A DNA stretch of 64,000 nucleotides. Origin: Bacteroides congonensis. GTDB lineage: Bacteria; Bacteroidota; Bacteroidia; Bacteroidales; Bacteroidaceae. The DNA lies in the NCBI RefSeq assembly GCF_900130125.1, contig NZ_FQXY01000010.1, positions 1,598,294 to 1,662,293 of the forward strand. The letters run 5' to 3'. This document shows, in pieces, positions 52,456 to 60,755 of the stretch; the stretch's first letter is position 1, and each line of letters begins with the position of its first letter. A program made the translations under genes and the position numbers. Below the pieces are notes generated by a model. That model ran no database searches. It was not told where the DNA came from and saw only the letters and a program-made list of their open reading frames with translations.

Positions 52456-53774
52456 TAAGTCTTATGAAACTGAACATTATTCAATATATTACTTTGACTT
52501 TGCTGGTATGCAGTACGAGTCTGTTTAGCAGTTGTAAGGACGACGACGGGCACGATGCCGGCAGTCCGGTGGTAGTGAACCGCTTCTATCCGACCAGTGG
52601 TAGTGCCGGAACGGAAATCCTTATTACCGGAAAGAACTTCTCGGAAAATCCGGAAGATATCTCGGTGACCTTAGGAAACATCCCTTTAAAAGTGCTGAGT
52701 TGCAACATGAACAATATCATGGCTATTGTTCCGCCTAAGTTGGGAGACGGTGTGTTGACGGTTACTGTTGCCAACCGCGAACCCGTCCGCACCATTGAAG
52801 CATTCACCTATTCGTTCTCAGCGGTAGTTACTACTTTTGCCGGTAGCAGCAATGGCGAACCGGGATACCAGGATGGCATTGGAAGCGAAGCGTTGTTCTT
52901 CTTCGACGGTGCTAAGGGAGATCCTGCCGAAGACTGGAGAAAAGGTTCAATTTGTGTCGATAATGATGGAAACGTGTACGTAGGTGACTGTGTCAACTAC
53001 TGCGTCCGCAAGATTACTCCTGACGGGACTGTTACCACTTTGGCCGGACTCGCCGGAAACAGAGGTGACGTAGACGGGACAGGAGCACAAGCTCGCTTCA
53101 ACGGACTCTATGGTATGGATTGTGATGCGGAAGGCAATATCATCATGACCGATGTATTCGGATGGAAAATCAGGAAAATAACCCCTGACGGCGTGGTTAC
53201 CACACTCGGCGCGACTGACTTTGAACCTTGGATGCTGACTGTGGATAAGAACAACGGAGATATTTTTGTCTCATCCAATAGCGGTATATATAAATGGACA
53301 AAAGACGGTTCTACCCAGATTGCTACCGGTAACTTCAGAGGACTTGTTTTGGACAAGGAAGGCAATTTGTACGGAGCCGATCAGATACTGAATGGCATAG
53401 TCAAATTCAAAGCGGGCACTTGGGAAGCGGAGACTCTGACAGGCAAGGGTACGGCAGGATATTTGAACGGAGCTTTTGAAGACGCCCTCTTTACGTATCC
53501 GTGTGATTTGGCTATTGATTCGAATGGGGATATTTACGTGGCCGGTAATGGTTCGTGGAATGGTGGCGAGAATCTCGACCAAAGTATCCGTTTGCTCGAT
53601 ATGACCAACAGGACGGTACGCTTGGTGGCAGGAGGTACTCAGGAAGGATATGTAGACGCGAATGGCTCGTCAGCCGTTTTCGCAGGCCCGCAGGATCTTG
53701 CTGTCGACAAGAATGGTGTGATTTATGTCTATGACAAGAAGAATAATGTAATAAGAAAAATTGTTTACGAGTAA
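52452..53774 (+). CDS. IPT/TIG and NHL-repeat surface lipoprotein (second copy)
   Basis: 440 residues from ATG 52452 (MISLMKLNIIQYITLTLLVC); a later Met at codon 5 is possible. Lipobox SLFSSC (Cys28). It has one IPT/TIG domain (PTSGSAGTEILITGKNFSEN) instead of two, then an NHL propeller (SICVDNDGNVYVGDCVNYCV, RKITPDGTVTTLAG, DLAIDSNGDIYVAGNG). It is a paralogue of its neighbour with one Ig domain fewer. Start overlaps the preceding stop by ATGA, suggesting co-translation. Confidence 0.85.
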   Translation: MISLMKLNIIQYITLTLLVCSTSLFSSCKDDDGHDAGSPVVVNRFYPTSGSAGTEILITGKNFSENPEDISVTLGNIPLKVLSCNMNNIMAIVPPKLGDGVLTVTVANREPVRTIEAFTYSFSAVVTTFAGSSNGEPGYQDGIGSEALFFFDGAKGDPAEDWRKGSICVDNDGNVYVGDCVNYCVRKITPDGTVTTLAGLAGNRGDVDGTGAQARFNGLYGMDCDAEGNIIMTDVFGWKIRKITPDGVVTTLGATDFEPWMLTVDKNNGDIFVSSNSGIYKWTKDGSTQIATGNFRGLVLDKEGNLYGADQILNGIVKFKAGTWEAETLTGKGTAGYLNGAFEDALFTYPCDLAIDSNGDIYVAGNGSWNGGENLDQSIRLLDMTNRTVRLVAGGTQEGYVDANGSSAVFAGPQDLAVDKNGVIYVYDKKNNVIRKIVYE

Positions 53775-53795
53775 ACAACTTTAAAAGAAATACAG

Positions 53796-55472
53796 ATGAG
53801 AAAGAAAATGATTCTAATGGCTTTTGCCTTGTTCATAGGTCTTAGTGCATGTGGCAATGACGACAAGGAGCTTACGGGCAAACCGGGAAACGAACAAGGG
53901 GGCAATGGCGGGGGTGCCCCGGATAATCCCGGTGATCCTTCCGGCAGTGAACCGGTGAGCTGGTATGTGGCTACCACAGGCAATGATGCAAACAGCGGTA
54001 CTGTTGAAAGTCCTCTGAAAAGTATCTCCAAAGCATTGCTGCGGGTCAATCCCGGTGATACGATTTTCCTTCGGGAAGGCGCGTACCATGAGTTTGTCAC
54101 TCCTACACGTTCGGGGAAAAAGGGCAAACTGGTAACGGTAAAAAGCTATCCGGGTGAAACGGCCAAGATTGATGGAACCGGACTGACTATCAAAGGATGG
54201 TTTAGCGCTCTGGTGCAACTGAAAAGCATCCAATACATGACCTTTGAAAACCTGCATATCTGCAACGCTACGAATTCGGACGTCAACACCGACCCCGAAG
54301 GGGTATATATCAACGGAGTATCGAGAGACATCACTTTCCGTAACTGCAAAGTCTATAATATAAAAAGTACCTGCCTTGCGGGACACAACAACGGTGACTG
54401 GCGTAGTGCGCATGCATTCCTGGTGATAGGCGACGATAACGGAACTCCGATACGCAACCTGACCATCGAAAAATGTGAAATCTACGATATACACACCGGA
54501 ACGAGTGAGACGCTGACCATCGCCGGAAATGTGGATGGCTTCACCATACAGGACTGCGAAGTGCATGATGTGGAAAATATCGGAATCATCGTGGCGGGTG
54601 GAGATAACCTGAACGCGGGCGGCGATATATCCGTGAATTATGCACGTAACGGAGTAGTGAGACGTAACAGGGTATACAGATGTTCCCATCAGGTCTCAAA
54701 AGATTTCTGGGAAGGCGTTTATAATAACCCCGCTGCCTATGGTGCTATCGGGATATATGTCTGCGGAGGCGCAAGCACCGTCATCGAACAGAACATTGTA
54801 TGGGAGTGCGACCGTGCCATCGGCCTGATAAGTGAGAGTGATGTACTGGCGACCAAAGACTGTATCGTGCGTAATAATTTTGTTTACAACAACTATCGTA
54901 CAGGCATTTATCTGGGCGATTATATCGGCTATACCATCGGCGGTACGTCCGGATGCTATGTAGTAAACAACACCCTCTACCACAATAATCTGGTTGGCGG
55001 TGCACTGAACGGAAGCAATAATTCAGCGAACATCAATGACGAAAAGGACAGTGAGGGTGAAATCCGATTGGCGGAGAATTGTACCAACAATACAATCATG
55101 AACAACCTCATATACGCAGTGACCGACAGGGATATTTTCGTCCGTAAGTACACCAAGTCCGGCAGCAAGAATAAAATAGGATATAACCTCTATTATTCTC
55201 CGACTACCGCCAATCACAAGTGGTTCTGGGATGGTGTCGAATACACGAACTTCGCAGCATGGCAGAAAGCCAGCGGTGATGAAAATTCAATCTATAATGT
55301 CGATCCTTTGTTGCAGAGTCCCAGTCTTCCTAATCCCAACCTGCATTTGCAGCCGGGTTCGCCAGCAAAGGGGAAAGGCCATTTCATTGCTGCCTATTTC
55401 GTTGGCAACTATGATATTGACGGTGACGTACGTTATAGCGGAACGACGATCAGCATAGGTGCCGATCAGTGA
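53796..55472 (+). CDS. Right-handed beta-helix lipoprotein, candidate glycan-active (first copy)
   Basis: 558 residues; lipobox GLSAC (Cys19), then a Gly/Asn/Pro-rich linker (about 28-50). The DUF1565-like opening WYVATTGNDANSGTVESPLK and NPGDTIFLREGAYHE lead into a right-handed parallel beta-helix with recurring N-x-hydrophobic coils (NLTIEKCEIYDIHTGTSETL, CIVRNNFVYNNYRTGIYLGD). The opening resembles PL9-like lyases and beta-helix glycosidases, but no catalytic residues are assignable from sequence alone. It is a paralogue of the next gene. Surface-exposed cleavage of the PUL's glycan is a reasonable inference. Confidence 0.8.
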   Translation: MRKKMILMAFALFIGLSACGNDDKELTGKPGNEQGGNGGGAPDNPGDPSGSEPVSWYVATTGNDANSGTVESPLKSISKALLRVNPGDTIFLREGAYHEFVTPTRSGKKGKLVTVKSYPGETAKIDGTGLTIKGWFSALVQLKSIQYMTFENLHICNATNSDVNTDPEGVYINGVSRDITFRNCKVYNIKSTCLAGHNNGDWRSAHAFLVIGDDNGTPIRNLTIEKCEIYDIHTGTSETLTIAGNVDGFTIQDCEVHDVENIGIIVAGGDNLNAGGDISVNYARNGVVRRNRVYRCSHQVSKDFWEGVYNNPAAYGAIGIYVCGGASTVIEQNIVWECDRAIGLISESDVLATKDCIVRNNFVYNNYRTGIYLGDYIGYTIGGTSGCYVVNNTLYHNNLVGGALNGSNNSANINDEKDSEGEIRLAENCTNNTIMNNLIYAVTDRDIFVRKYTKSGSKNKIGYNLYYSPTTANHKWFWDGVEYTNFAAWQKASGDENSIYNVDPLLQSPSLPNPNLHLQPGSPAKGKGHFIAAYFVGNYDIDGDVRYSGTTISIGADQ

Positions 55473-55525
55473 CAGTGCAATGAAATAAATAAACTCAATG
55501 ATTTTCAATTAAAAGCAAAATAGAA

Positions 55526-57106
55526 ATGAGAAAAAGTTTTTGCTCGCTCATTAGCTTTCTTCTATTTAGCTTGTTGGCGTGCGGAGCTACCCCTGCCCAT
55601 TGGTATGTAGCTCCGACCGGTAACGATGCGAATGATGGAAGTAAAAGAAAACCACTCAAGACGATAGCCAACGCGCTGCAACGTGTCAACCCCGGTGATA
55701 CCGTTTTCCTGCGTGAAGGCTCATACGGCGAATTTGTCGTTCCTACACGTTCGGGAAAACCCGGCAAGATGATAACATTGAAAAGTTATCCCGGCGAGAC
55801 AGCCAGGATAGACGGTTCCGGACTGTATATCAAAGGGTGGGGGAATGCTCTGGTACAGCTTAACAGTATCGACTATATGCAATTTGAAAACCTGCATATC
55901 TGCCATGCCCATGATTCGGAGAACAACACAGACCCGGAAGGTATCTATATAAGCGGTACTTCCGGCAATATCACCTTCCGGGGATGCAAAGTGTACGACA
56001 TAAAGAATGATTGCCCGCTGGTCGATGCCAAAGGTGACTGGCGCAGCGCGCATGCCATCCTGGTGTTAGGTAATAACGACAACACCCCGATTCGCAATCT
56101 GCTGATAGAAAAATGCGAGATATTCGAGATTCATAGCGGCACAAGCGAAGCCTTCACACTGGCAGGCAACGTGGTCGATTTCACGATTCAGGATAATGAA
56201 GTGCATGATGTGGAAAACATCGGTATCATTATCGCAGGCGGAGATAACCTGAATCCTCATGGCGATATTTCGGTCAATTATGCGCGTAACGGAATAGTGC
56301 GCCGCAATAAAGTATATCGCTGCACGCACGAAAAGTCACAGGATTACTGGAGCCAGTCCGTATCCAATGGCGGAGCGATTGGCATCTACCTGTGCGGCAA
56401 CGGAAATACGATTGTAGAACAGAATGAAGTCTTTGAATGCGACCGGGGAATCGGGCTGTGCAGCGAAAGCTACAAACTGCAAACCAAGGACTGCATCGTA
56501 CGCAACAATTTCGTGTACAACAACTTCCGTACCGGCATCTATATGGGAGCCTATCTCGGTTTCGACGGGCTGAGCACCAAAAGTTGCTATGTGGTGAACA
56601 ACACCTTGTTCAACAACAACCTGAAAGGCGGACAACTGGACGGCACAAACAACTACCTGAAAGTGAACGACCGTGACAACAGCAGTGAAGGTGAAATCCG
56701 CCTGTCCGAATTGTGCGAGGAGAATGTGATAGCCAACAATATCATTTATGCCCTGTCGGACAGAGACATCTTTATCCGCAAATACACCACCTCGGGAAAG
56801 AATAACTTTATCGGCGGCAATATCTACTTCTCACCGAACAAGAAAAACCATAAATGGATGTGGGACGGCAAAGAATATACCGATTTTTCCGCCTGGCAGG
56901 CCGCAAGCGGCGACCGGACATCGGTGTTCAATGTAGACCCGCTGCTGAAAAGCACCCGTACGCGACAACCGGACTTACACTTGAAATCCGCTTCGCCGGC
57001 CATCGGCACAGGTCTTGTATATCGGGGATATGTCATCGGAATGTTCGACATAGACGGTGACAAGCGTTGTGAGATTCATTCTGTTAATATAGGTGCCGAT
57101 CAATAA
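55526..57106 (+). CDS. Right-handed beta-helix lipoprotein, candidate glycan-active (second copy)
   Basis: 526 residues; lipobox SLLAC (Cys19) with a much shorter linker than its neighbour. The DUF1565-like start HWYVAPTGNDANDGSKRKPL and the helix coils (NLLIEKCEIFEIHSGTSEAF, CIVRNNFVYNNFRTGIYMGA, SDRDIFIRKYTTSGKNNFIG) align with the first copy along the whole length. The two are an evident tandem duplication. The missing linker may place it closer to the membrane or alter its partner. No enzymatic activity can be named. Confidence 0.8.
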   Translation: MRKSFCSLISFLLFSLLACGATPAHWYVAPTGNDANDGSKRKPLKTIANALQRVNPGDTVFLREGSYGEFVVPTRSGKPGKMITLKSYPGETARIDGSGLYIKGWGNALVQLNSIDYMQFENLHICHAHDSENNTDPEGIYISGTSGNITFRGCKVYDIKNDCPLVDAKGDWRSAHAILVLGNNDNTPIRNLLIEKCEIFEIHSGTSEAFTLAGNVVDFTIQDNEVHDVENIGIIIAGGDNLNPHGDISVNYARNGIVRRNKVYRCTHEKSQDYWSQSVSNGGAIGIYLCGNGNTIVEQNEVFECDRGIGLCSESYKLQTKDCIVRNNFVYNNFRTGIYMGAYLGFDGLSTKSCYVVNNTLFNNNLKGGQLDGTNNYLKVNDRDNSSEGEIRLSELCEENVIANNIIYALSDRDIFIRKYTTSGKNNFIGGNIYFSPNKKNHKWMWDGKEYTDFSAWQAASGDRTSVFNVDPLLKSTRTRQPDLHLKSASPAIGTGLVYRGYVIGMFDIDGDKRCEIHSVNIGADQ

Positions 57107-57142
57107 AGTATCTGCCCTTTTACTTGTTCAAATATACAAATC

Positions 57143-59287
57143 ATGAAAATATTGAAACACTCTCTGGCTATTCTTTTTGTGTTGCTGTGTACGGCAGCCC
57201 ATACCTATGCCGCTCCGTTCGACGGCGTGCGGGAACTTGTATCCCGTCGTGCTCCGTGGCTGGGCAAACATATTCAGTTCAAGGCAATGCCCTCTTCGGA
57301 CGGCGATTGCTTCACATTGCAGACAGTAAATAAGAAACTACTGGTTCAGGCTACCGGCGCAAATGCGGCGGCAGTCGGTGTCAACTGGTACTTGAGGTAT
57401 TACTGCCATCGCAGTATGTCGCATCTTGGTGACCAGCTCGCCCCCGTAAAAGAGCTTCCGGTCATTGACCAACCCGTAACAGTCAAAACCTCATCTATAT
57501 ATCGCTATGCGCTGAATTACTGTACCTTTAATTATACCATGAGTTTCTACGATTGGTACGACTGGCAGTGGGAGCTTGACTGGATGGCGCTCAACGGCGT
57601 TAACCTGATGCTGGTAGCCAACGGATCGGAAGCTGTATGGCAAAACACGCTCCGCCGGATGAACTATTCGGAAAAGGAGATTGCCGACTTTATCACCGGC
57701 CCTGCCTATAATGCCTGGTGGTTGATGGGAAATATCGAAGGATGGGGCGGCCCTATGCCCCAGTCGCAGATAGACAGCCGGAAGAAACTCGTACAGAAAA
57801 TGCTGAAACGCATGAAGTCACTGGGTATCGAACCGTTGATGCCCGGATTCTACGGAATGGTGCCGAGCAACCTGAAAAACAAAAGTAAGGCGCATATCAT
57901 CCCCCAAGGCACTTGGGGAGCTTTCACAAGGCCGGATATTCTCGACCCGACGGATCCCGAATTCGACCGTATAGCCGGAATATTTTATGAAGAAACCCGC
58001 CGTTTGTATGGGTCGGATATCCGTTTCTTCTCCGGTGACCCTTTTCACGAAGGCGGAGCAACGGACGGCGTAGCGTTGGGTGACGCAGGCCGGGCTATAC
58101 AGAAAACAATGCAGAAATACTTCCCGGAATCCGTCTGGGTATTGCAAGGCTGGCAGGACAACCCGAAGCCGGGACTGCTTGAGAAACTGGATAAACGCTA
58201 CGTACTGGTACAGGAATTATTCGGCGAAAACACTAACAACTGGGAGACTCGCAAAGGCTACGAGGGAACTCCTTTCATCTGGGCTACCGTCACTAACTTT
58301 GGCGAAAGGCCGGGCATCAACGGAAAGTTGCAACGTTTTGCCGATGAGGTTCACCGTGCTTCGAATGGAGAATACGCATCATATATGAAGGGAGTAGGCA
58401 TTTTGCCCGAAGGCATTAATAATACCCCGGTTACCTATGAACTGTTGCTTGAATTGGTGTGGCACAAAGACCGCGTAGATGTAGACCAATGGGTGGAATC
58501 TTATATTACAGCCCGTTATGGACGCATCACCGATGATATACGGACTGCCTGGAAAATGATGTTGAAATCCATTTATAGCAGTGAAGTCGGTTATCAGGAA
58601 GGCCCGCCCGAAAACATCTTATGTGCGCGTCCGGCGTTGGAACTCAAATCCGTCTCTTCCTGGGGAAGACTGGCTAAGAAATACGACACGGAGCTTTATC
58701 GAAAAGCGGCACTCCTGTTTGCCAGGGCAATGCCCCAATTCAGTGATGTCCGTACCTATCGCATCGACCTGATACACTTTCTGCGGCAAGTGATAGCGAA
58801 TGATGCCGATTCGGTATTCAATGCTATAATGACTGCTTATCAGGAGAAAGATACGCAAAAGTATGAAAAGCAAGTATCCCGCTTCCTCGATATGATAGAT
58901 ACCGAAAACGAACTATTGGCACAAGACCCGTTCTTCCGCCTGAGCACCTGGCAGCAGCAAGCGAAAGATGCAGGTAATACCGCCGCAGAGAAAAAGAACA
59001 ATTTCCACAATCTGATGATGCTTATCACTTATTGGGGCGAGCACATACCGACGGAAGACAATTTGCATGATTATGCCTATAAAGAATGGGCGGGCATGAT
59101 GAACACCTACTACAAAGATCGTTGGATGGTTTACTTTGACTATCAGCGCGCCTTGCTTCGCGGAGAGACAGCGCAAGCGCCCGATTATTTTCATTGGGAA
59201 CGCGAATGGGTGGAAAAGAACCTGCATATGGCAGACGATGCGCCACGTATGTCTTTGACGGAGATTGTAAATAAGATTACCCGCTAA
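57143..59287 (+). CDS. GH89 alpha-N-acetylglucosaminidase
   Basis: 714 residues; type I signal peptide (MKILKHSLAILFVLLCTAAH, cleavage near TYA). It matches the NAGLU family along most of its length: NYCTFNYTMSFYDWYDWQWE (125-144), LDWMALNGVNLMLVANGSEA, TGPAYNAWWLMGNIEGWGGP. The two catalytic carboxylates correspond to Glu303 (GDPFHEGG) and Glu423 (GILPEGIN). GH89 enzymes release alpha-linked GlcNAc, e.g. GlcNAc-alpha-1,4-Gal of gastric-type mucin or the non-reducing GlcNAc of heparan sulfate. Located in the PUL between the beta-helix pair and GH109. Periplasmic or surface location is not certain. Confidence 0.93.
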   Translation: MKILKHSLAILFVLLCTAAHTYAAPFDGVRELVSRRAPWLGKHIQFKAMPSSDGDCFTLQTVNKKLLVQATGANAAAVGVNWYLRYYCHRSMSHLGDQLAPVKELPVIDQPVTVKTSSIYRYALNYCTFNYTMSFYDWYDWQWELDWMALNGVNLMLVANGSEAVWQNTLRRMNYSEKEIADFITGPAYNAWWLMGNIEGWGGPMPQSQIDSRKKLVQKMLKRMKSLGIEPLMPGFYGMVPSNLKNKSKAHIIPQGTWGAFTRPDILDPTDPEFDRIAGIFYEETRRLYGSDIRFFSGDPFHEGGATDGVALGDAGRAIQKTMQKYFPESVWVLQGWQDNPKPGLLEKLDKRYVLVQELFGENTNNWETRKGYEGTPFIWATVTNFGERPGINGKLQRFADEVHRASNGEYASYMKGVGILPEGINNTPVTYELLLELVWHKDRVDVDQWVESYITARYGRITDDIRTAWKMMLKSIYSSEVGYQEGPPENILCARPALELKSVSSWGRLAKKYDTELYRKAALLFARAMPQFSDVRTYRIDLIHFLRQVIANDADSVFNAIMTAYQEKDTQKYEKQVSRFLDMIDTENELLAQDPFFRLSTWQQQAKDAGNTAAEKKNNFHNLMMLITYWGEHIPTEDNLHDYAYKEWAGMMNTYYKDRWMVYFDYQRALLRGETAQAPDYFHWEREWVEKNLHMADDAPRMSLTEIVNKITR

Positions 59288-59314
59288 TATTTTTTTGTAA
59301 GAAGAAAGAACGTT

Positions 59315-60715
59315 ATGAACAGGATATATTTCAATTTAATGATTTCCCTACTTCTGCTTGTCGGCTTTTCCGGCTGCGGGCAGAAGAAAGGAACTATACA
59401 ACCCCTTGTAGTAGCTACTATGGAGCGCCCTTCGGGGCAGGAAGATGTCATTCAGTTGACAGCTCCCAAGATAGACACTGTACGGGTCGGATTTATCGGA
59501 CTGGGGATGCGTGGCCCGGGAGCAGTTGCCCGTTTCACTCATATTCCGGGCACGCAAATCAAGGCTTTGTGCGACATTCGCCGGGAATGCGTGGAAAAGG
59601 CGCAGGATATTCTCAAAGAAGCCGGTTTGCCCGAAGCTACGGCTTATTATGGAGATGAAAACTCATGGAAGCAGTTATGCGAAAGGGACGATATAGACCT
59701 TGTATATGTAGCTACGGACTGGAAGCATCATGCCGAAATGGGGGTATATGCCATGGAACACGGCAAACACGTGGCTATTGAAGTGCCGGCTGCCATGACA
59801 CTGGATGAGATTTGGAGTCTCGTCAATACGTCCGAAAGAACCCGCAAGCACTGTATGCAACTGGAAAACTGCGTGTACGACTTCTTCGAACTGACTACGC
59901 TGAACATGGCGCAACAGGGAGTGTTCGGAGAGATTCTGCACGTAGAAGGCGCTTATATCCATAACCTTGAAGAATACTGGACTTCCTATTGGAACAACTG
60001 GCGTATGGATTACAATCGTAATAACCGGGGAGACATATATGCGACACATGGCATCGGTCCGGCTTGCCAGTTGCTCAATATTCACCGGGGAGACAGGATG
60101 AAGACACTGGTGGCTATGGACACTAAAGCGGTCAACGGGCCTGCATATATCAGAAAAACAACGGGTGAGGAAGTGAAAGATTTTCAGAATGGCGATCAGA
60201 CGACTACTGTCATCCGTACGGAAAATGGCAAGACGATGCTTATCCAGCACAATGTAATGACACCGCGTCCCTATAGCCGTATGTACCAATTGGTCGGCAC
60301 AGACGGATATGCCAGCAAATACCCGGTCGAAGAATATTGCCTGCGTCCCGAACAGGTGGATACTCATATCGTCCCCAACCATGAGAACCTGAACGCGCAC
60401 GTTTCCATGTCCGAAGAAGCCAAACAGGCAATAATGGACAAATACAAACACCCCATTCACCGGGAACTGGAAGAGACAGCCAGGAAAGTGGGCGGTCATG
60501 GCGGTATGGATTACATCATGGATTATCGGTTGGTGTATTGTCTGCGCAACGGTTTGCCGTTGGATATGGATGTATATGATTTGGCAGAATGGTGTTGTAT
60601 GGCGGAGTTGACCCGCCTTTCCATCGAAAATGGTTCGGCTTCGGTTGCCGTTCCTGACTTTACGCGTGGCGGATGGAATAAAATAAATAAATTCCGTCAT
60701 GCGTTTGTGCAATAG
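59315..60715 (+). CDS. GH109 family lipoprotein (NAD-dependent alpha-N-acetylgalactosaminidase type)
   Basis: 466 residues; lipobox GFSGC (Cys21). A Rossmann NAD-binding loop GLGMRG (62-67) and a Gfo/Idh/MocA C-terminal domain (His245 in IYATHGIGPA; HGGMDYIMDY) give the GH109 pattern. These enzymes hydrolyse alpha-GalNAc (as in the blood group A determinant) by transient oxidation. GH109 also contains members with other or unknown specificities, so the substrate is probable, not certain. Its place between GH89 and GH35 suggests removal of capping sugars before galactose is exposed. Confidence 0.87.
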   Translation: MNRIYFNLMISLLLLVGFSGCGQKKGTIQPLVVATMERPSGQEDVIQLTAPKIDTVRVGFIGLGMRGPGAVARFTHIPGTQIKALCDIRRECVEKAQDILKEAGLPEATAYYGDENSWKQLCERDDIDLVYVATDWKHHAEMGVYAMEHGKHVAIEVPAAMTLDEIWSLVNTSERTRKHCMQLENCVYDFFELTTLNMAQQGVFGEILHVEGAYIHNLEEYWTSYWNNWRMDYNRNNRGDIYATHGIGPACQLLNIHRGDRMKTLVAMDTKAVNGPAYIRKTTGEEVKDFQNGDQTTTVIRTENGKTMLIQHNVMTPRPYSRMYQLVGTDGYASKYPVEEYCLRPEQVDTHIVPNHENLNAHVSMSEEAKQAIMDKYKHPIHRELEETARKVGGHGGMDYIMDYRLVYCLRNGLPLDMDVYDLAEWCCMAELTRLSIENGSASVAVPDFTRGGWNKINKFRHAFVQ

Positions 60716-60755
60716 GTATGACAAGATAAAATAAGAATATAACAATTTAATATCC

